Of a stretch of DNA of 64,000 nt, positions 54,990 through 63,661 are shown piece after piece. Origin of the DNA: CAVYUC01 sp963816685. GTDB lineage: Bacteria > Bacteroidota > Bacteroidia > Bacteroidales > Prolixibacteraceae. The translations under genes and the position numbers were made by a program. The DNA is taken from NCBI GenBank assembly GCA_963816685.1, contig CAWFMB010000011.1, forward strand, positions 62,001 through 126,000. The letters are read 5' to 3'. Below the pieces are notes generated by a model that saw nothing but the letters and a program-made list of their open reading frames with translations, was not told where the DNA came from and did no database searches. The first letter of the stretch is position 1; every line of letters begins with the position of its first letter.

Positions 54990-55235
54990 TGATTCAGGTT
55001 ATTATTGAATAGTTTTTATACGTTATACTCCACTTTTATGAACAGATGGAAGAAACCATAAATTCGACTGTAATAATAACAAATTCAAAGCATATTTTTC
55101 AGCCATCCTGTATCCGGATTTTAAATGTTTAAAAATATAATTTAGTCAACCAATAACAAAAACAATGGAATAAAACCTGAGCGATAGTTTCCGGTTTGCT
55201 GATTTTAATATTCGAATGGCATAGATTTCAGTTTT

Positions 55236-55268
55236 TTGTAAGCTTTACGCCAGATTTTAATATTTTTG
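55236..55268 (+). promoter_or_regulatory. Promoter for the membrane-tethered receiver gene
   Basis: TTG (55236-55238), 22 bases, TATTTTTG (55261-55268), a reasonable Bacteroidota promoter 75 bases before the ATG. The remainder of the 354-base gap (54990-55343) shows nothing else. Confidence 0.5.
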
Positions 55269-55343
55269 AACTTCATTAAATTATCAGTTCTGTAAAAATA
55301 AATATTTCAGAGCCTTTTACCTGTAAACTATTAAAACCTTATT

Positions 55344-55838
55344 ATGAAAAACTATCTTATCTGTGTTGTTGAAGATAACAAAATCTACAACCACCTTGTG
55401 ACAGAATATCTGAAGAAGAATGGCTTTCAAAGGGTAAAATCGTATTATTCGGGACAGGAATGTATTCAGTCACTTCATAAAGAAGAATTACCCGATATAA
55501 TTATTCAGGATTACCATATGCAGGACATGACCGGAATTGATGTGCTGCGCAAGGTAAAAAAAGAAAGCCCAAAATCAGATTTTATTTTTCTTACTGCAAA
55601 CGATAGTACCGAAATCGCTGTAAACAGTATCAAATATGGTGCATTTGATTATATCATAAAAAATGAAGTTGCCCTTGACAAGGTGAATGACAAGATTAAG
55701 AAAATAATCAGACGAAAAGATTTGGAAAATAAAAACAGGCAAATCAGAAAATACATGTGGATGTTTTTAGTTGTCATTTTAGTAATTATTGTTTTTTCCT
55801 TTCTGCACTTTGTGCTGAATGCGTTCGGATGGCAATAG
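55344..55838 (+). CDS. Response-regulator receiver domain with C-terminal membrane helix
   Basis: A 164-residue protein: a full CheY-like receiver (residues 1-120) with acidic pair E10-D11, phospho-acceptor D56 in IIIQDYHM, Thr in FLTAND and Lys in IIKNE. A basic linker (RRKDLENKNRQIRKY) and one strong membrane helix (MWMFLVVILVIIVFSFLHFVLNAF) follow. No DNA-binding or output domain. It stands alone, with a POT transporter the nearest gene downstream on the other strand. A receiver tethered to the membrane could act as a phosphate sink or local docking partner for a sensor kinase. Confidence 0.85.
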   Translation: MKNYLICVVEDNKIYNHLVTEYLKKNGFQRVKSYYSGQECIQSLHKEELPDIIIQDYHMQDMTGIDVLRKVKKESPKSDFIFLTANDSTEIAVNSIKYGAFDYIIKNEVALDKVNDKIKKIIRRKDLENKNRQIRKYMWMFLVVILVIIVFSFLHFVLNAFGWQ

Positions 55839-56068
55839 ACAATCATTTTAAAAATTACGCGGGGGAAAAATAAAACAGATGAAACACTGCACAATAATCT
55901 GTTTTTATACGGATGCAAAGATGCAGCGATATGAATCGTTAAAATAAATGGATTGGAGAGAAAGAACATTAAGCCGGTAATGCACTGTTTCCTGAATAAA
56001 ATGTTGTTATGACCTCCTAAAAGAAAAGGTACCGAAAAAATCTTTTCCCTGTCCCGGCATGGCCGTCG

Positions 56069-56233
56069 TTATACCAACCATATACCTGCAATAATAAAAA
56101 TCGAATTTAATCCGTCCATGGTATATCGAAAGTAAGGTGAAAACCGGTATAAAACTGCTTTGGCAGGCACATCAAATCCTGCTGCAAAAACAGCATTACC
56201 TCTTATCCATCTGTTAAGATCGTTTAACACCAC
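56069..56233 (-). CDS. Possible small membrane protein or C-terminal gene remnant
   Basis: A minus-strand frame with protein-like composition inside the 683-base gap 55839-56521: from GTG 56233 it reads VVLNDLNRWIRGNAVFAAG, then DVPAKAVLYRFSPYFRYTMDG and a hydrophobic end LNSIFIIAGIWLV before TAA at 56069. The open frame continues upstream to 56311 without an ATG, so it may be the tail of a lost membrane protein. I recognise no family. Apart from the terminator at 56470-56504 and an AT-rich inverted repeat near 56405, the rest of the gap appears empty. Confidence 0.35.
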   Translation of the reverse strand: MVLNDLNRWIRGNAVFAAGFDVPAKAVLYRFSPYFRYTMDGLNSIFIIAGIWLV

Positions 56234-56469
56234 TTCTGTAAAATTTTTAAATACGACTAAAAAACAGGTAAATGTTTTTATAATTTCGAGGTTAATGCTT
56301 CTGCTGAATCGTTACACTTTAAATCAAAACTTTCAGAATTGATGAAAGAGGGGTTGGTGATATACTGTTTTTTGTACGGATGAATGCAGATTGAGGTATA
56401 GAAAATTTTTACTCTATCGAAAAATTAGAGCGATCCGCAACAGATTAAATAATAATGCGATATCCCGCA

Positions 56470-56504
56470 ATAAAGCATTTGCCGGTTGGACAAATGCTTT
56501 ATTC
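56470..56504 (-). terminator. Terminator hairpin after the POT transporter
   Basis: Perfect 13-bp stem AATAAAGCATTTG / CAAATGCTTTATT with a 9-base loop, 17 bases past the stop at 56522. Confidence 0.7.
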
Positions 56505-56521
56505 ATTCATTTCAAATCCCG

Positions 56522-58216
56522 TTATTCCTTTATATTCTCCTCTTTCTGTTCAGTTTCAGTATGCTGTTTCATAACCCTGTTTAACCATGGCAGCATTGAA
56601 AAAATTAAGATTACCGAAACCATTGCAAGCAGTGCATTTGTTGTAAAAAAGTAGGCTTTGTTTTCATACGTCTCCCACATTCCTGAAAGCACCCCTGAAA
56701 GTTTATTGCCGATGGAAGTAGATAAAAACCACCCACCCATCATTAGGGCAGTAATCCGCGGCGGACTTAACTTTGAAACAAGTGACAGGCCCATCGGACT
56801 TAAACACAATTCGCCAATGGTAATGACTGCATAAGTTCCGAAAAGCCATCCCGGCGAAACTTTATGCGCCCCGTTGTTTGAAGCAATTACGGCAAATATC
56901 ATAACGACTGCTGATAATGCAGTTATTACCATTCCCCAACCAATTTTTGCCGGAGTTGATACCGGCCCTTTCTTTCTTTTACGGGCCAGATAATTAAAAA
57001 ATCCCACCACCAGCGGTGTAAACAATATGATGAATCCCGGATTAATGGATTGAAATATTTCAGGAGAAATCAGGCTGGCCTTTCCGGATTCCGGCCATTC
57101 ATCTTTAGGAATATTTTCAAAATACGGATTGGGTTGCATTTCAACTATTGGTTCTCCGTTTTCATTAAGTACCGGTGCTCCGTGCAAATCAGTTTTTGGT
57201 ACTGCTCTTAATTCTGTTGTAACAGTCTGGTCCAGGTTTAACTTTTCTATTGGTTTCTCAATTGCCTCAGGTACTTCACGATTTGTGTATTTCTGCGCCC
57301 AGACTGTTAATGCGGCGCCATTCTGATGAAAGATAGCCCAGAAAATAATGACCGAACCAAAAACTGCCAGCAAAGCTTTTATCGGTTGTTTTTCATCTTT
57401 CTTTGCTGTCCGGTAAATGTTATAATAGAAAATCACCACCACAAGGCTGAAAAAGATAAACGCATCCGTGGAGTCGGAGCTGAAAATATTACCAGGAATC
57501 AGCCATCCCACAACACCTGCAACAGTAGCCGGGAGAAATAACGTTTTAATGATTTTACCCATTGACATATCTTCTTTTGTAGGTGGCGAAATCTTATCGA
57601 CTTTCTTTATGTTTTCAGTAAACATCTGACCTGTCCAAAACCAGATTACACCGATTAGCATTCCCACTCCGGCAGCGGCAAATGCCCATCCCCAGCCATA
57701 ATTTATTCGCAGGTAGGCAGCAATAAAGTTGCAAATGAAAGCGCCAATATTGATACCCATATAAAAAATATTGTACCCGCTGTCCTTCATATCGCGGTAC
57801 TTTGGATTCGAGTCATAAATTTTCCCCACAAGGGCTGAAATATTGGGTTTAAACAAACCATTTCCCATAATTATCAGCAAAAGCGCCAGAAAAAATGCAG
57901 TTTCGTTATTGATTGCCAGCAGGAAATAACCGGCTGAAAATAACAGCCCGCCAATTGTTATTGATAGCCGGTAACCAATGTATCGATCTGCCAGCAGTCC
58001 GCCTATAAATGGAGTTAAATATACCAATGCCAAATATGAACCATAAATATCAGAAGCTTTCAGGGCAGTAAAACCCATGCCGGGAAACTGACTGTCTTTA
58101 CTTGCTGTCATATACAGAAAGAAAATGCCTATCAAAAGATAAAACCCAAATCTTTCCCACATTTCAGTAAAAAATAATACCATTAAACCCTTTGGGTGCT
58201 TTCCATGTTTTGCCAT
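56522..58216 (-). CDS. Proton-dependent peptide transporter (POT/PTR family)
   Basis: A 564-residue inner-membrane transporter of the major facilitator superfamily, POT branch, importing di- and tripeptides with protons. The family motif ExxERFxYY appears as FFTEMWERFGFYLLIG near residue 17, and FIGGLLADRYIGYRLSITIGG near 75 is the second signature. GYNIFYMGINIGAFICNF and LCLSPMGLSLVSKLSP (about 445-460) are further POT motifs. It has about 14 helices, with an inserted periplasmic segment between residues 310 and 370. It is monocistronic with its own promoter at 58270-58299. Confidence 0.93.
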   Translation of the reverse strand: MAKHGKHPKGLMVLFFTEMWERFGFYLLIGIFFLYMTASKDSQFPGMGFTALKASDIYGSYLALVYLTPFIGGLLADRYIGYRLSITIGGLLFSAGYFLLAINNETAFFLALLLIIMGNGLFKPNISALVGKIYDSNPKYRDMKDSGYNIFYMGINIGAFICNFIAAYLRINYGWGWAFAAAGVGMLIGVIWFWTGQMFTENIKKVDKISPPTKEDMSMGKIIKTLFLPATVAGVVGWLIPGNIFSSDSTDAFIFFSLVVVIFYYNIYRTAKKDEKQPIKALLAVFGSVIIFWAIFHQNGAALTVWAQKYTNREVPEAIEKPIEKLNLDQTVTTELRAVPKTDLHGAPVLNENGEPIVEMQPNPYFENIPKDEWPESGKASLISPEIFQSINPGFIILFTPLVVGFFNYLARKRKKGPVSTPAKIGWGMVITALSAVVMIFAVIASNNGAHKVSPGWLFGTYAVITIGELCLSPMGLSLVSKLSPPRITALMMGGWFLSTSIGNKLSGVLSGMWETYENKAYFFTTNALLAMVSVILIFSMLPWLNRVMKQHTETEQKEENIKE

Positions 58217-58269
58217 TGAGAATTGATTTTTGAATAAATTAATGCTTTTTCAAAATTGAGTGAAATGGA

Positions 58270-58299
58270 CAAATATAAAAATCTTTCAAGGTAGTACAA
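58270..58299 (-). promoter_or_regulatory. Strong Bacteroidota-type promoter for the POT transporter
   Basis: On the minus strand TTG (58297-58299), exactly 19 bases, then TATATTTG (58270-58277), a full match to the consensus. Transcription should start near 58263, 47 nt before the ATG. Confidence 0.7.
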
Positions 58300-58424
58300 C
58301 CTGATAAAATTCAGTCCTTCAGTTTAAACTGAAAAAAAACGCAGGATTTTACATACTAAAAGCGACAAATAACGACCCTGTTTCACCATCAATTTTTTTG
58401 TAATTTTACAATAAATTCTTCTTT

Positions 58425-59939
58425 ATGAAACTTTTCACCACAAAACAAATTGCCGGTATTGACAAATATACAATTGAAAACGAGCCTGTTGCCGATATCG
58501 ATTTAATGGAACGGGCTGCTTTACAAATTACCAACTGGCTGATAAAGCGCACTTCAACCGAACAAAAAATCATGTTTTTTGCCGGCCCCGGAAACAATGG
58601 AGGTGATGCACTTGCCATAGCACGGCAGATGGCTGAATTTGATTATTCATGCGAGGTTTATTTACTGGATTTTGGAAAAGAGTTGAAAGGTTCTCCTAAA
58701 ACTAACTGGGAAAGACTGGAAAAGCAGGCAAGAGTAAAACTTTCGAAAATAGCCCGTCCGGAAGATTTTCCTGTAACAGAAAAGACAGACATTTTTATCG
58801 ACGGACTTTTTGGCTCGGGTTTAAGCCGGCCCCTCAACAATCTACCGGCAGAAATCGTGAAAAAGATAAATTCACTTGATAATCTGGTTATCGCAATTGA
58901 CATTCCCAGTGGATTAATGGGTGAAGATAATTCAAAAAACAATGATGAAAATATCGTTCATGCCGATTTCACCCTCACTTTTCAATTTCCTAAAATCAGT
59001 TTTTTATTCGCTGAAAATGAAAAATATACAGGAAAATGGGAAGTTCTTCCCATTGGTTTACATCCTGACGGAATTGAAAAAGCAGCATCGGAATATTTTT
59101 TCACAGATAAGGAAATGATAAAAAAAATGCTGCCCCAAAAATCAAAGTTCTCGCACAAGGGAACATTTGGGCATGCCCTTTTAATTGCAGGAAGTTTCGG
59201 AAAAATGGGAGCTGCAGTGTTATCCTCAAGAGCATGTTTACGGGCAGGTGTTGGATTACTGACTTCACATGTTCCCCGAATGGGATATTCAATCATTCAA
59301 ACGGCAGTTCCTGAAGTTATGGCAAGTGTTGACCAGCACGATTCAGTGTTTACCGGTTTTCCTGATTTATCGCCTTTCTCCGCTATTGGAATCGGCCCGG
59401 GACTCGATAAAAAATACAATTCGCGCCTTGCATTTTGCGAATTGCTGGATAAATCAAAAGTTCCTCTCATAATTGATGCCGACGGATTAAACATCCTCTC
59501 TGAAAATAAAGATTGGTTAAAAAAGCTTCCTCAAAATACAATACTTACACCACATCCGGGAGAATTTAAACGATTGGTTGGCAGTACTACCGATTCACAT
59601 GAACGCATTATTAAACAACAGGAACTTGCAAAAGAATTTAATTTAATCATTGTGCTAAAAGGCGCTTTTACATCTGTAGCAACTCCTGATGGGCGGTTAT
59701 ATTTCAATTCAACCGGAAATCCGGGAATGGCAACCGGTGGCAGCGGTGATGTGTTAACCGGTTTTATTCTTGGCTTGCTGGCACAAGGATTTTCACCTGA
59801 AAATGCAGCAATTGCGGGAGTCTTTCTGCATGGTCTTGCAGCCGATTTGGCGGTTCATCAAAAATCCGAATTTTCATTGGTTGCCGGTGATATTATCAAC
59901 TTTTTGGGAAAGGCATTTTTAGATGTTCAAAAAGATTAA
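58425..59939 (+). CDS. nnrD: Bifunctional NAD(P)H-hydrate epimerase / ADP-dependent dehydratase
   Basis: A 504-residue fusion repairing damaged NAD(P)H hydrates. The N-terminal epimerase half (YjeF_N, 1-215) has ELMERA-like IDLMERAA, FAGPGNNGGDALAIARQ and FIDGLFGSGLSRPL. The C-terminal dehydratase half (from about 225) has SHKGTFGHALLIAGSFGKMGAAVLSSRACLRAGVGLLT, GIGPGLDKK, LTPHPGEFKRL and the NPGMATGGSGDVLTG nucleotide-binding motif. It epimerises R-hydrates and dehydrates S-hydrates using ADP. Also known as nnr or nnrE-nnrD. Confidence 0.95.
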   Translation: MKLFTTKQIAGIDKYTIENEPVADIDLMERAALQITNWLIKRTSTEQKIMFFAGPGNNGGDALAIARQMAEFDYSCEVYLLDFGKELKGSPKTNWERLEKQARVKLSKIARPEDFPVTEKTDIFIDGLFGSGLSRPLNNLPAEIVKKINSLDNLVIAIDIPSGLMGEDNSKNNDENIVHADFTLTFQFPKISFLFAENEKYTGKWEVLPIGLHPDGIEKAASEYFFTDKEMIKKMLPQKSKFSHKGTFGHALLIAGSFGKMGAAVLSSRACLRAGVGLLTSHVPRMGYSIIQTAVPEVMASVDQHDSVFTGFPDLSPFSAIGIGPGLDKKYNSRLAFCELLDKSKVPLIIDADGLNILSENKDWLKKLPQNTILTPHPGEFKRLVGSTTDSHERIIKQQELAKEFNLIIVLKGAFTSVATPDGRLYFNSTGNPGMATGGSGDVLTGFILGLLAQGFSPENAAIAGVFLHGLAADLAVHQKSEFSLVAGDIINFLGKAFLDVQKD

Positions 59940-59965
59940 ACACATTTTAAATGAAGGAACATTCA

Positions 59966-59986
59966 ATTCATTAAAATTTAATGAAT
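59966..59986. terminator. AT-rich palindrome between two convergent genes
   Basis: ATTCATTAAA, one A, TTTAATGAAT: perfect 10-bp arms spanning the end of the radical SAM gene (stop 59978-59980), 27 bases after the nnrD stop. It could terminate both transcripts. Confidence 0.4.
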
Positions 59987-61270
59987 GGGCGGCAAAGCAG
60001 GAGTGTAATTGGTAAATAAACTTAATTGAGTATCGGTAATTTTCCGTTTCCCGGAAACACTTTCTGTAATTATTTTATGTTTCAGTCTTTCAGGTGTCCA
60101 ATCAGTAAATGCTGCGGGCAGTTCATTGGTTGCAATAAAATATTTGGCCCGTTTCATTACCACCCCAATTTTTTGAAGATGATAAAAAGAAAGTTTTCTG
60201 AATCGACGTGCCTGGACAATCCGCTGTGCCGATTGAACACCGATACCAGGTATCCGCAAAATCAATTCATAATCGGCACGATTGATATCCACCGGAAAAA
60301 TGTGCATATTTCGAAGTGCATAACCCAATTTCGGATCGACATCCAAATCAAGAAATGGTTGATCTTCTGTTAGAATTTCTTCTGCTCTGAACTTATAAAA
60401 CCGCATCAGCCAGTCACTTTGATAAAGACGGTTTTCGCGTACAAGAGGCGGTTTGTTTATTGCCGGCAAACGTTCATCATAATGATTTACCGGAAGGTAT
60501 CCTGAATAATAAACACGCTTCAGGTTGTGACTTTTATATAATCCCGATGAAAGTAATATAATTTGACGGTCAGTATCGGGAGTTGCACCAATAATGAGTT
60601 GTGTACTTTGTCCGGCCGGAGCAAATTTTGGCGTCCTGCGGAATTTGCGGACTTCTTCTTTATTTTCAAGAATTGAATTCCTTATTTGGCTCATGGGCGT
60701 CATAATATCTTTAAAATTCTTTTCAGGCGCCAGCCGCTTCAGGTTTGGCTCAGTTGGTATTTCAATATTTACGCTTAACCGATCGGCATAAAGTCCGGCT
60801 ATTTTTATTAGTTCAGGACTTGCTCCGGGAATTGATTTTAAATGAATGTAACCATTAAAACGTTCTTCCGTCCGCAGTTTTTTAGCTACCTGTACCATTC
60901 GTTCCATGGTAAAATCCGGATTTTTAATGACTCCCGAACTAAGAAAAAGCCCTTCGATGTAATTTCTCCGGTAAAAACCAATTGTAAGGTTAACGATTTC
61001 ATCCACAGTAAAAGTGGCGCGTGGGTAGTCATTACTGCGGCGGTTAATACAATATGCACAATCATAGATGCAATTGTTGGTCATCAGTATTTTAAACAGG
61101 CTTACACATCGTCCATCGTCAGTAAAACTATGGCAAATACCACAAAAAACACCGTTACCAATTCCTTTTATAGAATTTGTACGGTTGCTGCCACTTGATG
61201 CGCATGAGATATCAAATTTTGCCGCATCGGCCAGCACTTCCAATTTCTGGTGGATGTTATTCTTATCCAT
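59978..61270 (-). CDS. Putative DNA modification/repair radical SAM protein
   Basis: A 430-residue protein starting at ATG 61270 (MDKNNIHQKLEVLADAAKFDISCASSGS); the frame is open to 61360. The radical SAM cluster motif is CIYDCAYC. Upstream cysteines (FCGICHSFTDDGRC) may bind another metal. RRSNDYPRATFTVDEIVNLTIGFYRRNYIEGLFLSSG and the C-terminal helix-hairpin-helix LILRIPGIGVQSAQRIVQARR identify it as the putative DNA modification/repair family (TIGR03916 type). The usual TIGR03915 partner gene is not next to it. It is divergent from a LexA-like regulator with palindromic operators between them, which supports a damage-inducible role. Confidence 0.9.
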   Translation of the reverse strand: MDKNNIHQKLEVLADAAKFDISCASSGSNRTNSIKGIGNGVFCGICHSFTDDGRCVSLFKILMTNNCIYDCAYCINRRSNDYPRATFTVDEIVNLTIGFYRRNYIEGLFLSSGVIKNPDFTMERMVQVAKKLRTEERFNGYIHLKSIPGASPELIKIAGLYADRLSVNIEIPTEPNLKRLAPEKNFKDIMTPMSQIRNSILENKEEVRKFRRTPKFAPAGQSTQLIIGATPDTDRQIILLSSGLYKSHNLKRVYYSGYLPVNHYDERLPAINKPPLVRENRLYQSDWLMRFYKFRAEEILTEDQPFLDLDVDPKLGYALRNMHIFPVDINRADYELILRIPGIGVQSAQRIVQARRFRKLSFYHLQKIGVVMKRAKYFIATNELPAAFTDWTPERLKHKIITESVSGKRKITDTQLSLFTNYTPALPPIH

Positions 61271-61370
61271 ACAAGCTGTCTGTTTTTTGATAAAATCCCC
61301 GGCTCTGCGCCGGGGATTCTGAACCTCGATTTGTGGATTGTACTTCCACAGGAATAACAAAATGGAAATT

Positions 61371-61395
61371 AATTTGATAATATTATTATCAAATT
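61371..61395. promoter_or_regulatory. 25-bp perfect palindrome, candidate operator 1
   Basis: Arms AATTTGATAATA and TATTATCAAATT around a single central T, in the divergent promoter region between the radical SAM gene and the LexA-like gene. A second, weaker inverted repeat TGTGGA / TCCACA is at 61332-61350. Confidence 0.8.
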
Positions 61396-61443
61396 CAACG
61401 ATAACAAAATAATCAATTCTTCCGAAAACAGAAACTTTTTTCC

Positions 61444-61451
61444 TACTTTTG
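61444..61451 (+). promoter_or_regulatory. Probable -7 element for the LexA-like gene (TACTTTTG)
   Basis: TACTTTTG fits TAnnTTTG; transcription would start near 61458, between the two candidate operators. Confidence 0.45.
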
Positions 61452-61482
61452 ATTAAAATATGAAGGATAAAAATTCAGGCAT

Positions 61483-61501
61483 TTGATTATCAGGATATCA
61501 A
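61483..61501. promoter_or_regulatory. Candidate operator 2, imperfect copy of the palindrome
   Basis: A 19-bp element with TTGAT and ATCAA half-sites at the same spacing as the core of operator 1 (TTGAT-N9-ATCAA). It ends 10 bases before the ATG of the LexA-like gene, where a bound repressor would block transcription. Confidence 0.6.
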
Positions 61502-61511
61502 TTAACTATTT

Positions 61512-62306
61512 ATGAATCATTTCGGAAGCAATATTAAATTTTTACGAAACCGGAAAAAGCGTACACAAAATGATTTGGCATCGGAACTCCATCTAAAACG
61601 CACCACGGTAAATGCTGTTGAAAATGGAATCAGCCAACCAACAGTAAATCATCTTCAGTCATTTTCCCGTTATTTTGGAATCGCCATCGACACCTTAATT
61701 AATACCGATTTAAGCCGGCTTTCAGAAAGCCAGTTTACTGATCTTGAAAATGGATTCGATGTCTTTATCCGTGGAAGCAATTTACGTGTTATTGCAGTTT
61801 CGGTTGACAAGAACAACAACGATAACATTGAACTTGTAAATGAAAAAGCTAAAGCAGGTTATGCAACAAGTTTTGCAGACCCCGAATATATTGGCAACTT
61901 ACCTGTTTTTCAACTGCCATTTTTATCGAAAGAAAAAAAGTACCGTGCATTTACCATTTCGGGCGATTCAATGCTGCCTGTTCCCGGCGGTGCAATAGTA
62001 ATTGGCGAATTTATACATGATTTTAATGACATTAAAACAGACCAGGCTTATGTTTTTGTTACCCGCAATGAAGGAATTGTATTTAAAATAGCAGAAAACA
62101 ATCTGGCAGTTAACAAAAGCCTGCGGTTGATTTCGCTCAATACTGAATTTGAACCATACGAAATTCAGGTCACAGAATTAATGGAAGCCTGGAAATTTGT
62201 TTGTTGCATAAACACCGAAATTCCGGAGCCGCAGACGGATATGCAAAAAATGCTACAGAAAATGAACGAGTTGCAGAATCAAATAAACCAGATTGGCCAA
62301 AAATGA
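61512..62306 (+). CDS. LexA-like transcriptional repressor (XRE HTH plus S24 peptidase)
   Basis: A 264-residue regulator. An XRE-type helix-turn-helix (about 4-62; RTQNDLASELHLKRTTVNAVENGISQPTVNHL) replaces the winged helix of classical LexA. It is followed by an S24 self-cleavage domain: scissile bond A115-G116 in KAKAGYATSF, nucleophile S153 in ISGDSMLPVPGG and general base K192 in VFKIAENN. A C-terminal coiled coil (QKMLQKMNELQNQINQI) adds an extra oligomerisation helix. It should be cleaved on RecA activation and release its own gene and the divergent radical SAM gene. This type is the usual S24 regulator in Bacteroidota. Confidence 0.9.
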   Translation: MNHFGSNIKFLRNRKKRTQNDLASELHLKRTTVNAVENGISQPTVNHLQSFSRYFGIAIDTLINTDLSRLSESQFTDLENGFDVFIRGSNLRVIAVSVDKNNNDNIELVNEKAKAGYATSFADPEYIGNLPVFQLPFLSKEKKYRAFTISGDSMLPVPGGAIVIGEFIHDFNDIKTDQAYVFVTRNEGIVFKIAENNLAVNKSLRLISLNTEFEPYEIQVTELMEAWKFVCCINTEIPEPQTDMQKMLQKMNELQNQINQIGQK

Positions 62307-62333
62307 TTTTCCAGGAAATAATATTAATTGAAA

Positions 62334-62612
62334 TCACTGATTTATTCCCGGGTCAGAACAGCAACCAACGAAAATAACTTCACATTGGAAGAGCTTGCTG
62401 AACCTGGAATTACTGAGAATACTGTTACCGAAAATCTGTAAATTGCCGGTAAAGAATGGTTTTGCGAAGTAAATTCCAAAGTAATTGGATTTGATTAAAA
62501 AACTTTGGCTGATTACCGGTTCGGATAAAAAACTCATTCATTTTATATTAAAACCGACCGGAAAGAAACCAAAATTAACGGCATTTCATACATTGAAACA
62601 GAAGTTGGGTAA
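62334..62612 (+). pseudogene. Dead GNAT-family acetyltransferase gene
   Basis: One reading frame through this gap, without frameshift, encodes YSRVRTATNENNFTLEELAEPGITENTVTENL, stop, IAGKEWFCEVNSKVIGFD, stop, KTLADYRFG, stop, THSFYIKTDRKETKINGISYIETEV. The pattern resembles the N-terminus (R-TATxEDxxxLxELxxxGITE, WxCEVxxKVIGF) and C-terminus (FYxKTxWKETKI) of a GNAT acetyltransferase, with the acetyl-CoA-binding centre apparently lost. Three in-frame stops make it non-functional. It fills most of the 344-base gap before amrS. Confidence 0.5.
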
Positions 62613-62653
62613 AACCTTTCACTTTTTGTAACTTTGATAAATACCTTAAAGTG

Positions 62654-63661
62654 ATGCAGGAAGCCCTTTATTACGAAAAAACCGGTAATGACAATGTCAA
62701 ATGCCTGCTTTGCCCGTGGTTTTGCGAATTGAAGCCAGGTCAGACCGGAGTTTGCAAAGTGCGCGGAAATGCTGATGGTAAATTGCTGACTGCCGTATAC
62801 AACAAGGTTGCGGCATTGGGAATCGATCCGATAGAAAAAAAGCCCCTGTATCATTTTTATCCCGGAAAAAATATTTTATCCATTGGCGAAGTGGGTTGTA
62901 ATTTACAATGTACCTTTTGCCAGAATCACCGGATTTCGCAATGTTATGCTTCTGAATTTAAAGGTTTTCACAACATAAGTGTGGAGCAAATCGTTGAAGA
63001 AGCCGAAAAAACATGGAATAATATTGGAATTGCCTACACTTATAATGAGCCTTTTACATTTTACGAGTTTATGCTTGACACTGCAAAACCTGCCCATTTA
63101 AAAGGGCTGAAAAATGTGGTGGTTTCAAATGGATATGTAAATCCTGAGCCATTATTAAATGCACTCCCGTTTCTTGATGCTTTCAATATCGATTTAAAGG
63201 CATTCTCTGAAGAGTTTTACCGCAAACAAACAAAAGGCAAAATCGGACCTGTTCTGGAAACTCTTAAAGTTATAGCTAAAAGTGATGCACATCTGGAAAT
63301 TACAAATCTTGTTATTCCCGGATTAAATGATGATGAAGATCAATTTGAAAGAATGGCTGGTTGGATAGCCACCGAACTTGGAGAAGATATTCCGCTGCAT
63401 TTATCGCGCTATTTCCCGCAGTACAAATTGGATTTTCCTCCTACTCCGGTTAAAAAACTGCTGAAATTATATGAGATTGCAAGTAAAAAACTTCAGTTTG
63501 TGTACCTGGGAAATGTAAGTATCGAAAATGGCTCTTCAACTTTTTGTCCGTCCTGCGGCGAACTTTTAATCCTCAGAAACCGTCACCATTCTGAAATTGT
63601 ACAACCCGGTTTTCATAACAAATGTACCAATTGCACCGCTGAAATTAACCTTATCAGTTAA
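62654..63661 (+). CDS. amrS: AmmeMemoRadiSam system radical SAM enzyme
   Basis: A 335-residue radical SAM protein starting at ATG 62654 (a GTG precedes it by one codon). N-terminal CLLCPWFCELKPGQTGVCKVR is a metal-binding Cys cluster, GEVGCNLQCTFCQNHRISQ holds the radical SAM CxxxCxxC motif, and FCPSCGELL ... CTNCT near the end is a zinc ribbon. This is the AmrS/PflA-like enzyme of the AmmeMemoRadiSam set. The AMMECR1 and Memo partners are not in the window. Its reaction is not established. Confidence 0.9.
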   Translation: MQEALYYEKTGNDNVKCLLCPWFCELKPGQTGVCKVRGNADGKLLTAVYNKVAALGIDPIEKKPLYHFYPGKNILSIGEVGCNLQCTFCQNHRISQCYASEFKGFHNISVEQIVEEAEKTWNNIGIAYTYNEPFTFYEFMLDTAKPAHLKGLKNVVVSNGYVNPEPLLNALPFLDAFNIDLKAFSEEFYRKQTKGKIGPVLETLKVIAKSDAHLEITNLVIPGLNDDEDQFERMAGWIATELGEDIPLHLSRYFPQYKLDFPPTPVKKLLKLYEIASKKLQFVYLGNVSIENGSSTFCPSCGELLILRNRHHSEIVQPGFHNKCTNCTAEINLIS

